NCBI GenBank assembly: GCA_019137255.1
Contig: WPDH01000060.1
Location: 62,001-126,000 of the forward strand
Origin: Corinectria fuckeliana
Lineage: Eukaryota; Ascomycota; Sordariomycetes; Hypocreales; Nectriaceae
DNA length: 64,000 nt
Reading direction: 5' to 3'
Below the pieces are notes generated by a model. The model was not told the DNA's origin, did not search any database, and saw only the letters and a program-made list of their open reading frames with translations. Positions within the stretch are counted from its first letter, which is position 1. Each line of letters opens with the position of its first letter. Shown piece by piece: positions 10,952 through 22,247 of this stretch. A program made the translations under genes and the position numbers.

Positions 10952-13142
10952 TACGGCTGATGGGTGCAACTTTTGACTTTTAGAAAACGGACATGGGACT
11001 CGGGGCAAAGGCCTCAAGGAGCTCGAGGAGGGACGAATACAATTGGCCTTGTTCGACGTCTTGTGTAACGGTTGGGCTGTTGGTCCTCAACTGCCGAGCT
11101 AACAATCCAGCAGTCAACCAGATAATCTAGGCCCGCAGCAGGTGACTTGATGGTGACAGGAAGGTGCCAAAATGGGAACGTACCTTGTGGAGGAGGACGA
11201 ATGAAAACCAATGACGGGCAGTTGACGTACGTTCAACTCGTTGCCGTCCTTCGTTGCCCAGCTGTGGCCGTTGTCAAAGTGCAGTGGGCAAAGTGTGGAT
11301 GAGAACCGGTCTACACTGTACAAACTCGAAGCTTGGTGTGGGAATTGTGGCTGGTGTACCCCTCTGGCCCGTGCGTCATGGATTTTGCTGGACTTCTGTT
11401 CCGCCATTGGAGCCAGTCGCCAGGCCTCGTCACGGTCTGCTGTGGCTGCTTACTACATAGCACGGCCCAGCCATCTCAGGGCTCGGATTGCGCACCGTGT
11501 ACAAAGTACGAATTGCCACCGGGCTTGGGTGCTGTGCAACCAGACCAATGCAAATCGACGTGAGGATTCCAGAGAAAGGCCATGATCGGATCCCCCCTCT
11601 TTAGCTTCATTTCTTGCTTGTGCTCACTACTCAGGCGAGGCATCTCCAGTAAACGGGGGCTGGTGCGCAATCCGTGAGGCATTCAGCCCCTTGCTTGTCC
11701 CCCTTCGTCTCCTTTCGTCTCCATCCCCTGACTGATCCCCGTCCATCCAGGGAGCGAGGTGCCAATGCAAGTGATGGAATTCGCACCGGGCTGGGTCCTC
11801 GGAGGGCCCTTGTCGCTCATTGTTTGGTGTTGCCTCGTCCACACAATACAGACACGATCAGGATGGCCTGCCAGAAAATAGAAAATGGGATTTTGAAGCC
11901 CGGCACTGTAATGCACTGTACAGCATGGGGCGCAGGCATCATTGACTGCAATTCATGATCGCTGTGTGCTTCAACCCAAATGTACATGCAGCATCGTAGC
12001 TCAATCATTTGCCGCGCTACTACGCAGGCTACTCCATAGGTACTTGACCATCCTGGAAGAGTTCATCCTCATATCTCGTCCCCTAAGGCCCTAACACCGC
12101 GGGCGCCCGGAACAGGGCTGCAGGGGCAAGCACGCTGAGCTCCCAGCAGTCTGGCACCTGCCTGATTTTCACCGCCCCTGCCTGCCCACTCCACCCAATG
12201 GACCCGACCCGCCCTACTCCGTACCTACCTCCACTAAGAAACACCAAGTTGGCCCCTCCCTCAACGCCCAAAAGACCCCCCCAGGTACCTCTGCTAGGTG
12301 CGAATTGCTCGCCCCGGCTGACTTCCTTCCTCTCTTCCCGCCTCCGAGAACGAATAACGGCGCGTCCTCGAGCTTTCCCCCCCCCGCAAAGCACAACATC
12401 CCTCTGCCAGCGCCCAACGACAACTACCACTGCCACAACTACAACCACGAACAAGCGACAAGCGACGACAAGTCTGCCGCGCCGTCTCGTTGATTCTGTC
12501 CCTCCTCCGGCCGTTTCTTTCCTCCCTCTGTCATACTCTCACTCTCTTCTCTCCTCCATCCTCAAAGACACTTTTCGCCAGCATCAGCTGCGAACGCACT
12601 ACCGCACCAACCCCCGTCTTCCTGCGCCAGCAGTGCCAGCGCAAGGAGCCAGCACCGCAGAGCCAGCACCGCCCATATCCCGACACTCGAGTCCTGGCTG
12701 GTTCAGTGCTTCTTCGTTCTCGATTCTCGTCGGCTTGCGTGGCAGGCGACGCCGCCATCGTTTCCTCTCAGTCAATCTCCCTCTAGCTCCCAGCCTGAGC
12801 TCGAGCTCCAACTCCCGCTCCCGCTCCTGCCGCTGTCTCGCTCCTGCCGCTGCCTCGCTCCCCCATCGTCCCTGGCTCGACACCCGACAGAATCCACCAC
12901 CATCTCGCCAGGCTGGCCCCCTCTCAGCCAAATCGCCAGCCCTCGACGGTCCCCGCGTCTTCACCATCGCCACGACGCCATTCGTCTCTCGATTCTTCCC
13001 GAAACCTTCCTTCGCTCGTTCATCGTACCCGTGTCTCCTGCGAGCCCCTGACGTCGTTGTCCTGCTGCCCCACCGCCCTCTTCGAGCTGAGTAGCGGGCG
13101 TCACCACCCGACTCCCCGCCTACAACACCGTCGTCCGTCAAG
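10952..13142. promoter_or_regulatory. Divergent intergenic region and long PP2A-B56 leader
   Basis: 2.2 kb between divergently transcribed TFIIIC and PP2A B56 genes. From about 12,190 to 13,090 the plus strand is strongly C/T-rich, as in long fungal 5' UTRs. It contains an open frame of 298 codons (12198-13094) rich in Ser, Pro, Arg and Thr that ends 48 nt before the B56 start. I read it as leader, not as a gene. Between 10,960 and 12,190 nothing is recognised. Confidence 0.5.
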
Positions 13143-15324
13143 ATGAAGCGCTTTAGCCAGAGAGTTGTACGTCTTGCCTGCTCCAGGCTGTCCTGATTTT
13201 CCGCTGACATGCTCTGTACCCCGTAGCTCTCGCGTGGGAAAGATTCCAGCAAGTCTTCTAAGAAGAACAAGGATTCCAAGGATGGCACCGCGTCTCCCTC
13301 CTCACGGGACGCCAACCAGTCTCCCGTCTTAACGCCCTCTTCCTCCACGTCTACGCTCAATGACATCCGCAACAAGCCGTTGCCGTCAAACAACGCTGCC
13401 CAGGGTAGCGATCATGCCGGCGCCTCTCAGCCCTCCAGTCTCTCCAATGTCACCCAGGCTGGCAGCCCTGATCGCTTCGGTTCCACCAGTCCCAACGGTA
13501 GCACCAGCTCCAGATTGCCCCCGACTGTCATCATCAGCCCGACGCCTGGAGTACGTCCTCGATCAGCCCCGCCTGTTGAATACATCGCTAACCTGTGGAC
13601 TGCAGCATGTTCCCCCCCCTGGAGCCGCCGAGACGATGCCGCACGACCTGGCCCCTCCCAAGGCTGGCCAGAAATCGCTCCTGATTCATAGGGGAATCGA
13701 CAACCGAGACGCGATCCCCGAGGGGCTGCGGACCCCCAAGCGACAGCACTCATCCCGCTTCGACATCTCCGCTCACCGCGAGCTCGAGAAGCTCCCTGGC
13801 TTCCACGAAGTCCCCCCCAACCGACGCCAGGAATTGTTCATGCAGAAGATCGACCAGTGCAATGTCATCTTTGACTTTAACGACGCGAGCGGCGACATGA
13901 AGTCAAAGGAAATCAAGCGACTGTCGCTACACGAGCTCCTTGACTATGTGGCCAACAACCGACAAGTCATTACCGAGCCCATGTACCCGAAGGTCGTCGA
14001 CATGTTCGCCAAGAACCTCTTCAGGCCCATACCGCCACCAATGAACCCCCAAGGTGAGGCTTTCGATCCGGAGGAGGATGAGCCCGTCCTGGAGGTTGCA
14101 TGGCCCCATATCCAGGTCGTCTACGAGTTCTTCCTGCGCTTCATCGAGAGCCAGGATTTCAATACCAACATCGCCAAGGCGTACATTGACCACAGCTTCG
14201 TCCTGCAGCTTCTGGAGCTCTTCGACTCCGAGGACCCTCGCGAGCGTGATTTCTTAAAGACCACCCTCCATCGCATCTATGGCAAGTTCCTAAACCTGCG
14301 ATCCTTTATCCGACGATCCATCAACAACGTCTTCTTCCAATTCACCTATGAAACCGAACGCTTCAACGGTATCGCCGAACTTCTCGAGATTCTTGGGTCC
14401 ATTATCAACGGCTTCGCGCTTCCCCTCAAGGAAGAGCACAAGATCTTCTTGACCCGAGTGTTGCTGCCCCTCCACAAGCCCAAGAGCCTCAGCATGTACC
14501 ACCCCCAGCTTGCGTACTGCATCGTCCAGTTCCTGGAAAAGGATGCATCGCTGACCGAGGACGTATGTTGCCCCTGCGAATCGTCCCAACCCAGATGCTA
14601 ACTCCCGTGCAGGTCGTTCTTGGACTGCTGCGCTACTGGCCCAAGGTCAACAGCACCAAGGAAGTCATGTTCCTTAACGAGGTTGAGGATATCTTCGAAG
14701 TCATGGACCCTGCCGAATTCGCCAAGGTCCAGGAACCTCTTTTCCACCAGCTGGCCAAGTCCGTCGCCAGCCCGCATTTCCAAGTCGCCGAGCGCGCACT
14801 GTACTTCTGGAACAACGAATACTTCTGCAACCTTGTTAGCGACAATGTGGAGATCATTCTTCCCATCATGTTTGCGCCCCTATACGAGAACTCGAAGGGC
14901 CATTGGAACAGGTACGGTCCATCTTCCTTGCCAAGAGCCTTGTCCTAACTGACATGCCAGAACGATCCACGGCATGGTGTATAATGCTATGAAGCTCTTT
15001 ATGGAGATTAACCCTCAACTATTCGACGACTGTTCCCACGACTACACCGAGCAGCAAAACAGCGCCGCGGCACGAGAAGCCCTCCGAGAGCGCAAGTGGG
15101 CCGCTCTGAGCGAGAAGGCCGACCTGCAGAGGGAGAGCAACGGCGCAGCAGAAGCACCACGCAACCACGTCACCCCTCTCTCTCGCGTCGACGAGGTTGA
15201 TCCTGTGACGGACGACAACCAGAAGCGACTTGACTCGCTCAAGTTGCAGGACGGGTCCGCGACTGGCCGTCGACCGAGCCTTCACGAGCGCCAGAGCTCT
15301 GTAGGGTCGACGAGGAGCCGATAA
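13143..15324 (+). CDS. RTS1: PP2A regulatory subunit B' (B56 family, Rts1/Par1-like)
   Basis: Targets the PP2A heterotrimer to substrates in stress response, cell cycle and septation. Exons are 13143-13166 (only 24 nt: MKRFSQRV), 13227-13550, 13606-14562, 14613-14911 and 14961-15324, with introns of 49-60 nt, giving 655 aa. The N-terminus (1-145) is disordered, Lys/Ser-rich and low complexity. The B56 HEAT-like domain starts near 'GFHEVPPNRRQELFMQKIDQC' and holds strongly conserved blocks: YPKVVDMFAKNLFR, WPHIQVVYEFFLRFIES, FVLQLLELFDSEDPRERDFLKTTLHRIYGKF and VFFQFTYETERFNGIAELLEILGSIINGFALPLKEEH. The C-terminal tail is charged, with a Ser-rich end (RPSLHERQSSVGSTRSR). The start was chosen because MKRFSQRVLSRGKD matches the basic N-termini of fungal Rts1 proteins and splices in frame. 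Confidence 0.95.
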
Positions 15325-16211
15325 CTAACTGACTCGCCTGATGATCCCTGATTCAACACTCGTACCAACATGTCTCACTAGGAACGGCAAGGGCACAGAT
15401 TTCAACCAAGCATTCATGAAAGCATCGGAGATCCAACGGCACCTTTTAAGCGCTGGATGACGTTGCAAGTAACATAATCCAGTCTTGGTTGCTCCGCCTC
15501 GATCAATATACGACGGACTCGGCTTGACCATCCTCGGACAGCTGTCGCATACCACATCATTAGCTTCATATTTATTTCACGGCCTCTACTTGGACGAGAC
15601 CCAAACTACCCCCGGGAAGATTCGCGTGCGTTTGATTTCCAATCCAGCCGTTTTCACCCTTCCCCAACTCTTGCTGGAAAACGCTGCACCAATGGATGGG
15701 GATCGCCTGGGCTCAGGGAACACAAAGAGCGCAAACCGAGCACAACAAAAGTGGACGTTTAAGCTTCTCGTGTAACTTTTTTCGTCAATCTTCTTCTGCC
15801 CTACCACTCTTGTCTCGTTTTCTTCTTTCTTCTTCTTTCTTTTTTTGTTCTTCTTTTTGCTTGCTCCCTTCACAGCTTAAGAGATCAGGCGTATGGAGGA
15901 ATTACGATTCTATTGCCGCGCTACACGGGTATCAGTGGGCGTGGTAGGATGTTGTCTGTATGCGCATCTGCGCGTGTCTGTGGGTGGAGAGGAGAGGCAG
16001 GGTCAGGAGGTAGGAGGTTTCTCCTTGGTATTATGTAGACGATGAATGAGCAAGACTACAAGTCAACCGGATAGAAAACTTATCACGCGAGTGCAATTTT
16101 GTGGTGCGGTGTGTTGTGAACGAGTGATGAAAATATGGACACCGGGCTTGCTATGATACAACGCATTTTCAAAGGTACCATGTAGACCAGATTCGGAGGG
16201 CCTCTTGAAGT
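15325..16211. other. Convergent intergenic region
   Basis: It lies between the stops of the B56 and CID/RS genes. A pyrimidine-rich run with many TTCTT triplets occurs at 15,775-15,865. No coding signal is seen. Confidence 0.45.
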
Positions 16212-17821
16212 CTACCATCCTCGACCACGGTCATAGCCACCTCTCCCACGACCGCGAAACCCTCCCCTGCCTCTCCCACCGTCATAGTAGTTGTTTTGGG
16301 GGTGCATGTGTGGCGGCGGCGGCGGCGGCGGCGGCGGTGGAAACTGAGGCCAGCCGCCCATCATCTGCGGCACCATACCCGGGTTCAGGAACATACCGCC
16401 CGGGGGGCCGCCCATGAACTGCGGTGGCGGCCAAGGGCCTGGGTAGCCGGCCGGTGGCGGTGGCGGGACGGGAAAGTCGCCCGGTGGAGGGATCGGGGCG
16501 AAGGGCGGCGGAGGAGCGTACGAAGGCTGGGGAGGTGGCCGGCTGACGGGGGCGTCGCGGCGGTAGGGAGGCGGCGAGCGGGATGGGAGGCGTTGGTCGT
16601 GGCGTCTGTTGACGCTACGGCTTCGGCTTCGATCTCGACTACGGCTGCGGCTGTGGCTGCGGGAAGGACTGCGGCCTCTGGAGTCTTTGGAGAGCCGCCG
16701 GCGTTTGAACGTGGGCGGTGACGAGGTGCGCGACCTCCCGCGAGAGTAGCTGCTAGACCTCGAATGAGATCTTCCTCCGCTCGAGCCCATTGCGTTCTTC
16801 TTCCTCCGCTCCGTCATCTTCTTGCAGAACTGCCGGGACCAGCCGTAGTAGGTCTCGCCGTCGACGATTTCCCCCGTAATTTCGTCCAGGATGACTCTCT
16901 CCCCCAACTCATTCAGGTCCACGTGCGGGTCGTCGTCCATCTTCTGCTCCTTGGAGAACAGGCGTTCGACGTCGGAAAGGAGCGTCCTGACGGCGGTCGC
17001 GAGGGCCTTGTCGGCAGGGCCTGGGGCGAGCTGGAGCGGCCGGATGAGGTTGGGTAGCATGGGTTTTGTGGAGTTTGGAGTCAGGTGAGGCAGCCATGAT
17101 GCGGCGGGGAGGTCGTACCACGGCGTTGTTGGGTCGCCGTGGAGAGAGGGGACGACGTAGGGGGTGTCTCTGGCGAGTTTGAGAGAGGTTGTCGATTGCG
17201 GAGCGGTGGTGGTCTGCGAGGTGACGCCGTTTGCGAGGGCGTCCCGAAGCTTTGAGACGATGTCGGAGCTCAAGTATCGCTTCTCTTCCCATAGGCTGAG
17301 CAGGTTCTCGAGCTTCTTCTTGTGCTTTGGGCAGTTCTCGAAGGCGGCAGCGCTCGCGACTAGGCTCGGGAGCCCGACATCCCACGCAGTCCCGAACTTG
17401 GCGTCGCCGTTCCTCGCCACAACGTGGTGCAACACATCATTCACCACATAGAGGATATGTAGTCTCCTCCTCTTCACACTCGGCCGCTCGCCATCATCCT
17501 GTAGGTTCTTGGAAAGCGCGGCCAGGTACTTGACGAGGGCAGCAGTGCGCGGGGGAGACGACGCGACGTTGTCGACGACCCAGGCCTTGCATTTCTGTCT
17601 CGGAGAAAACAGGGTAAGATTTTAGTGTTTCTGCCGGCAAAGGGAAGTGCTTGTCAAGCGATGGAGCAAACCTGGACGTTGGGGCGGGAGCACTGGGCGA
17701 GGGCGGAAGTGACGAGCTGGAAGAAGGCGTCGACGGCAGGGCGGCTGAGAGAGGACGGGTCGGCGCGAAACAAGGTCGCAGAGAGGGTGGCCTTTGCGAT
17801 GGCGAGTTCTGGCGTCGCCAT
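16212..17821 (-). CDS. CID-domain, RS-rich and proline-rich RNA-processing protein
   Basis: Likely a nuclear protein linking RNA polymerase II CTD or spliceosome to RNA processing. Exons are 17672-17821 and 16212-17594, with a 77-nt intron, giving 510 aa. Residues 1-140 form an ENTH/VHS-like CID fold: MATPELAIAKATLS start, KCKAWVVDNVASSP, RRRLHILYVVNDVLHHV and FENCPKHKKKLENLLSLWEEKRYLS. A middle helical region includes an ITGEIVDGETYYGWSRQFCKKM segment. Then comes an RS domain (about 325-390) with many SRS/SRSR repeats, then a Pro-rich tail with a nine-proline run (the GGC/GCC triplet tract near 16,313-16,340) and a C-terminal RGG/RG box (GRGRGGFRGRGRGG). Domain order recalls CHERP/SCAF-type proteins without a SURP or G-patch being visible. 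Precise orthology is uncertain. Confidence 0.85.
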
Positions 17822-19078
17822 GGCGAGGGGAAGCGATCAGTTCCGGGCTGGGAGAAGCTTCGAATGTTGGAATAGGTGATTAACTCGTGGTTGCGAACGA
17901 GCTTGTTGAAGCTTGCGGACTCCAGCGGGTATACTTCGGCGTGGCCGACACGTGGGCGCGCCAGTGAACTGTAGGCGCCGCTCGGGCTAAAATAGGATGT
18001 GTTGAAACCTGTGGTCCCTAGGGAGAATGTAGTCTTTGGCGAAGTCGTGCTCATCTCCGCAGCATGACTCGTCCTCGGAATTGCCATCCGTACCCTCAAA
18101 GCTGTCATGCCTCTCTTCATCTGAGCACGACGGTGTAATGATAGCTGCATGCACTGGAGCTGTCTCAAGGGGGTGGCGACAGGGGGTCACTGGTGGCTGA
18201 CTGGACGATTTCCCTATGGAAACACAAAAGTAACTGCTTTTCGCGTGTAGTGGATTATATGCGCGTTAAAGCATAGGCCGTAGGGGTGCGAGCAGTGGGC
18301 TGTGATGGACCGTGGACGACGGCGGTGGTGAAGGCGGATTCTATGGCTTCGTACCCATGGTATCAAACGGGACGACAGGTATTATCCGGAAAGGTTTTAT
18401 GCACTGGAAGAATTGAAGAGATTCGTATGAGTCACGGTGCCACTCTCCTGTCATTGTGAACACAATGTTCGCTGAAGATTAGAGGAGATAATACAATTGA
18501 ATAGACAGTGCAGACCAAAACTGAAGCCAGTTTCAACCCATCCATCATCTCCTCTTTTCACTGCCCTTAAATTCTCCTCTTAGGTCTTTGACAGTGGACA
18601 TCATCAATACCTCGCCTTCATAGGTCCATTCTCATGTGTCTCATCGGCGCTACATATAGTAATCACCTTCAAGACGACAATCCCAAGGCCTATGATGGAC
18701 TGTCTGCGTACAAACTTCGTAGAGCCCAGTATCCTCGGGTAGTCTATAGACAGACAGTTAGCTGCGGCCTGACCAAATCACAACTTGTGCCCTATATCTC
18801 AAGCGGCGGTGGGCGTTCTTACCAATCTCTGGCAAGGCGCATGATCGATTAATAAATAGTCTGTGTCGCTATATCTGACACGAAATCCCGCTCACCTAGT
18901 TCCCAAGATGTGGACTGCCGGTATTGTGGGATGAAACAGAAACGTCATATGACCTGGAATAGATCGCCGCTTCTATGGCATCTCCAATCCTAGCTGAACT
19001 TTGGCTCAGCTGTTCATCAACCCCCTCGGCCCTCATAATATAACACACAATGCGGGCAAAGCCCGAATCGATGAAAAT
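17822..19078. promoter_or_regulatory. Intergenic region upstream of the CID/RS gene
   Basis: 1.26 kb between the CID/RS start and the GFD2-like stop, both on the minus strand. Short ORFs (for example 18634-18852) have no recognisable product. No repeat or motif stands out. Confidence 0.4.
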
Positions 19079-20074
19079 TCATGTTTCACAGGAGAAAGGT
19101 GAAAACTCGTAACAAGGCCGAGTAATAGGCATCTGATATTGCTGCTCATCCTTGCTATGCTGAGTCGTCGACTCGTCAGCGCGAGGTAGCTCTTGAAGTG
19201 CCCGTTTGGCGGCCTTTCTTTCCGCACGTAGTCGACCCTTTGCTTTTATACCTAGCTTTGTCTTCGGGTTTGGTGGTGTGGAAGTGACTGGCGGGGTGTC
19301 AGTCCAGACCGGCAAATCACACGGGGCATGTGCAATAGCGTCGAGGTAACGAAATAGTTCTTCGTCGCCAGGCGCAGTAGTCTCCGGCACCATCTGACCA
19401 TCGCGGATAGCAATCATCAGCAAAGCTTTGAGCGCAAAATGAGCGTCGTTCCCGGCCGCATGGAGTTTCGCATAACTGATACCAAACTCGTCGAGAAGCT
19501 TCTCAACACTGTAGCGATAGGACAGCTGCAGAGAGAACTGCGCAGCCTTGACTGTATCCAAGACGTAGGAGGCTCGGTCCACAATCTCCGGGTCGATATT
19601 GTTGAGAACCTTGATATCCTCCCCAGCCCCATGCGCGACCAAAACGTACTCGCGGTCCTCAGTAAGCAAAGAAATCCGCGATGCGAAGTCGGGGAGCGTC
19701 ATCAACTCCGTCTCTCCAAAAAGAAAGCTCTTCGCAGCCCACTTGCACGGCCGTGAATCCCTGTTGATAAACTGGTAAGACGTGATGACATCGCGAGGAT
19801 CATCCAGCTTCCGTACGAGGCACCGAGTGTCAAGAATTGACACGCCAATATGGAAGCTCTGGCCAGGGGAGATGACTTCGTAGCCTCCTCCCGTATCAAC
19901 ATCAACAGACACAAGTAAAGCGTCCTTGATGAAGGTGCCGGGCAGATATTGTCCAATTTGGGGTGGGCTGTATGGCGAGGTTTGAAGGGTCTCCAGGCGA
20001 TACCCCAGGATTTGTCGAAGAGCAATATTCTCCTCGCGGAGGATTCCAGTGTGCGGTTGCAGCACCGAGGCCAT
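19079..20074 (-). CDS. GFD2/YDR514C-like exonuclease-fold protein
   Basis: Belongs to the fungal Gfd2/Ydr514c C-terminal domain family, an RNase H-like (DEDD) fold. Yeast Gfd2 is linked genetically to mRNA export through Dbp5. The frame is a single 331-codon exon from MASVLQPHTGIL. The fold is visible as strand LLVSVDVDTGG (ExoI-like Asp-x-Asp rather than Asp-x-Glu), a Tyr/Val-rich middle with VLVAHGAGEDIKVL, and the ExoIII-like block AGNDAHFALKALLMIAI with the conserved His-Phe. The C-terminal 70 residues are Lys/Arg-rich with a low-complexity tail. An in-frame ATG at 20221 would add 49 residues that read like a mitochondrial presequence. Whether it is catalytically active is not known. Confidence 0.78.
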   Translation of the reverse strand: MASVLQPHTGILREENIALRQILGYRLETLQTSPYSPPQIGQYLPGTFIKDALLVSVDVDTGGGYEVISPGQSFHIGVSILDTRCLVRKLDDPRDVITSYQFINRDSRPCKWAAKSFLFGETELMTLPDFASRISLLTEDREYVLVAHGAGEDIKVLNNIDPEIVDRASYVLDTVKAAQFSLQLSYRYSVEKLLDEFGISYAKLHAAGNDAHFALKALLMIAIRDGQMVPETTAPGDEELFRYLDAIAHAPCDLPVWTDTPPVTSTPPNPKTKLGIKAKGRLRAERKAAKRALQELPRADESTTQHSKDEQQYQMPITRPCYEFSPFSCET

Positions 20075-20588
20075 GGCTAAGCAAAGCCTTGCAGAGGATG
20101 ACAGGATCACCGTCTCAGTAATGGCCGAGCTTAGAAGGGCAGAGGAGGCCGGAAGGTATGGCAGTGTCCAAGGTAAGTTGGGACGCAGTGGCGAGGCGGA
20201 AAATGCCAATAGTCGCGTCACATGACACAGTTAAATCACCCGTCACAAGCTACCTACCTCAGGACAGCATACGGTATAGCAGTAATCTCGTAATCGTCGT
20301 CCAGGAAATAAGAATGCGAAATGCAAGTGTCAGATTGATTGACTCAGATACTGCTAAATGAGATATTATATTGCTGGGATTCTTATTGGAATACGATAAC
20401 GGGATGATTCGCATTTAAACCACGCACCTGAGTGACATGACTGGGGGTATCTACCAAGATTAGCGTCTATTTCAATTAGACAGTAAACCACGTTCATTCT
20501 GGGTTCCGTTCATCATATGCAACTAGTAATACCGTCTAATCCATAATGTACATTGCTCCTGAGTCTTCACAGCCGCACCGGCTCCCTT
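20075..20588. promoter_or_regulatory. Region upstream of the GFD2-like gene
   Basis: It holds the possible 49-codon N-terminal extension (20075-20221) and then about 370 bp of AT-richer sequence to the stop of the next gene. No further feature was recognised. Confidence 0.35.
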
Positions 20589-21123
20589 CTACGAAAACCG
20601 GTCTCCTTTTGGACTTCGGTACACGACATTACTCTCGTATTTGCCTTTTTCCCCAATCCGTTGCGACTCCGTCTCGGGGGCATGTCTCGTTGGGGCGGGA
20701 TCAGTGCTGGCTTCCATGCTGGGCGAGCCGGTGCTGTCGGTCCGAGCAGGGCCGCCGTTGGTGGCCGCAGAGGACGATCGGCCTTGCGAGATCTCGAGCT
20801 CCTCGATCTTTCGCACTTTCTGGCGGTAGGCCTCAAGCTTGGCCTGGCGGTCGGCGTTGATCTGCTTCTTGGCGAAGTAGTAGGCACCGCCTCCGGCTGC
20901 GAACGCGGTCAATTGATGGTCGAGGGGGTCACGGGACGGGTTTCATACCGGCGCAGAGGGTGCCCCAGCCGAACCTGTAGTGGAAGAGATTTCAGTCAGC
21001 CTGGAGATGGTGGAAACGACGGTCGGTGGCGGACGGGGACGTACCAGAAAGACTTGACCTAGCGGAGGGGTCAGCATGGCGACGTAGTCACCAGAAGGGT
21101 GTGCAGCGACTCACAGTGTTCAT
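20589..21123 (-). CDS. Small membrane protein, DUF4748-like, built from micro-exons
   Basis: Model of 118 aa from four exons: 21115-21123 (9 nt), 21045-21058 (14 nt), 20949-20974 (26 nt) and 20589-20896. Introns are 56, 70 and 52 nt with GTGAGT, GTACGT and GTATGA donors and TAG, CAG and CAG acceptors, and all frames close. The product begins MNTVKSFWFGWG, continues as a Gly/Ala-rich hydrophobic segment ending AYYFAKK (about 8-28), then a charged helix (DRQAKLEAYRQKVRKIEELE) and a disordered Ser/Thr/Pro tail. This matches my memory of a short Sordariomycete family annotated DUF4748, probably mitochondrial or ER single-pass; function unknown. It is divergent from the 5-phosphatase. Confidence 0.72.
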
Positions 21124-22247
21124 CTTGACGAGCGATATCGACTTCGGGCAGAGTGCGCAGGTTTGGTCGTTCTTCCAGCCGAGGTTGGGGAGCAGAAATC
21201 AATGGGACAGGGTTTTCCTGGAGAAGTTGAAGGTTGTAAGTAGGATGGCCTGACATGACAAAGATCCCAGGTCTAGGCCTTGTCGGCCGGGTCGGCATCT
21301 GGTAGACGCACGAGAGGTACGTACCGCCTCTCAGCGGACGGGAGCTTCAGCGAAACACTGCGCGCTCGAGTGGGTCCCCGTACCCCCGATGCCGACCCGT
21401 CGGCCGCTGGGAGTTAGTGGAGGTGGCCCCGGCAACCGCCCGCTGCGGCCCTGCCAGCTCCCACTACGGTGCCAAGGCCTTTTGCCTCAGGGGCTTCTCC
21501 TGCCGTTGGGCATGTCACAGGTAATTAGCGTCCAAGCACTCCAAGCACTGTTGCAGGGGAGGGTCGCCTGCCGCCATTTTTAACACCTAGCTCAGATTCC
21601 TCCCCCGCTGTGGCGCCCCTGGAGGCGTGTGTCCCGGCTTGGGTTTCGCTATTCGCACTGTGGCGCACTCACCCATTCCTGCGTGTCGCACAGTGTCGGC
21701 CTCAACCCCAAGCGCACCCACTTATGACATAAGGGCGGCTCAGCCAGTCGCACCGGCGCTGGAAATTGTGGGAGACCACGCAAGACAACCTGCAACATCT
21801 CGAGGCCAACAAGGCGAATAGGGGACCGACTGAAAACAAACGACTTTCCGGAGTGTCTTTCACTGCCCTGCCTGCAAACTTTTCCCTCCCAGCGTCGTCC
21901 TCCCAGGGCTCACCAGTATGCTAAACCGCCCGTCTCCTCCGCCCCGAAGCCCCTCCAACATCGATCCCCAACGACTCTCCTTCACCACCCAACGACTGCA
22001 GCAACACACCTGCTTCTAAGCCGTATCGTCATTCTCTCGCCGCTTGCCCTCGCTGCGTCCCAAGCTCTCCCCGCTCCGTCGGTCTTGTTGCCTGCCCGCC
22101 CGCGTGTCAGCCGACCGGCCTGGCCTGCGACATCTCCAGAAAAGCGCCCTGGCGTTGATGACTTGATGAACGAGACGAGTTAGGCGTGGGTGTAGTGGGT
22201 AATACAGCCCTCGACCCCCGCCGTCGAGAAGAATCCGTCCCTACATT
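21124..22247. promoter_or_regulatory. Divergent promoter region
   Basis: 1.1 kb shared by the small membrane protein gene (minus) and the 5-phosphatase gene (plus). The part at 21,880-22,240 is pyrimidine-rich like a 5' UTR. No factor site can be assigned. Confidence 0.4.

Noticed and set aside
12198..13094. 298-codon frame as a separate gene
   Set aside because: Ser/Pro/Arg/Thr low complexity from C/T-rich DNA, no domain, immediately upstream of a true start; kept as a possible uORF only.
18634..18852. 72-codon frame in the CID/RS upstream region
   Set aside because: No domain, signal peptide or composition that separates it from chance.
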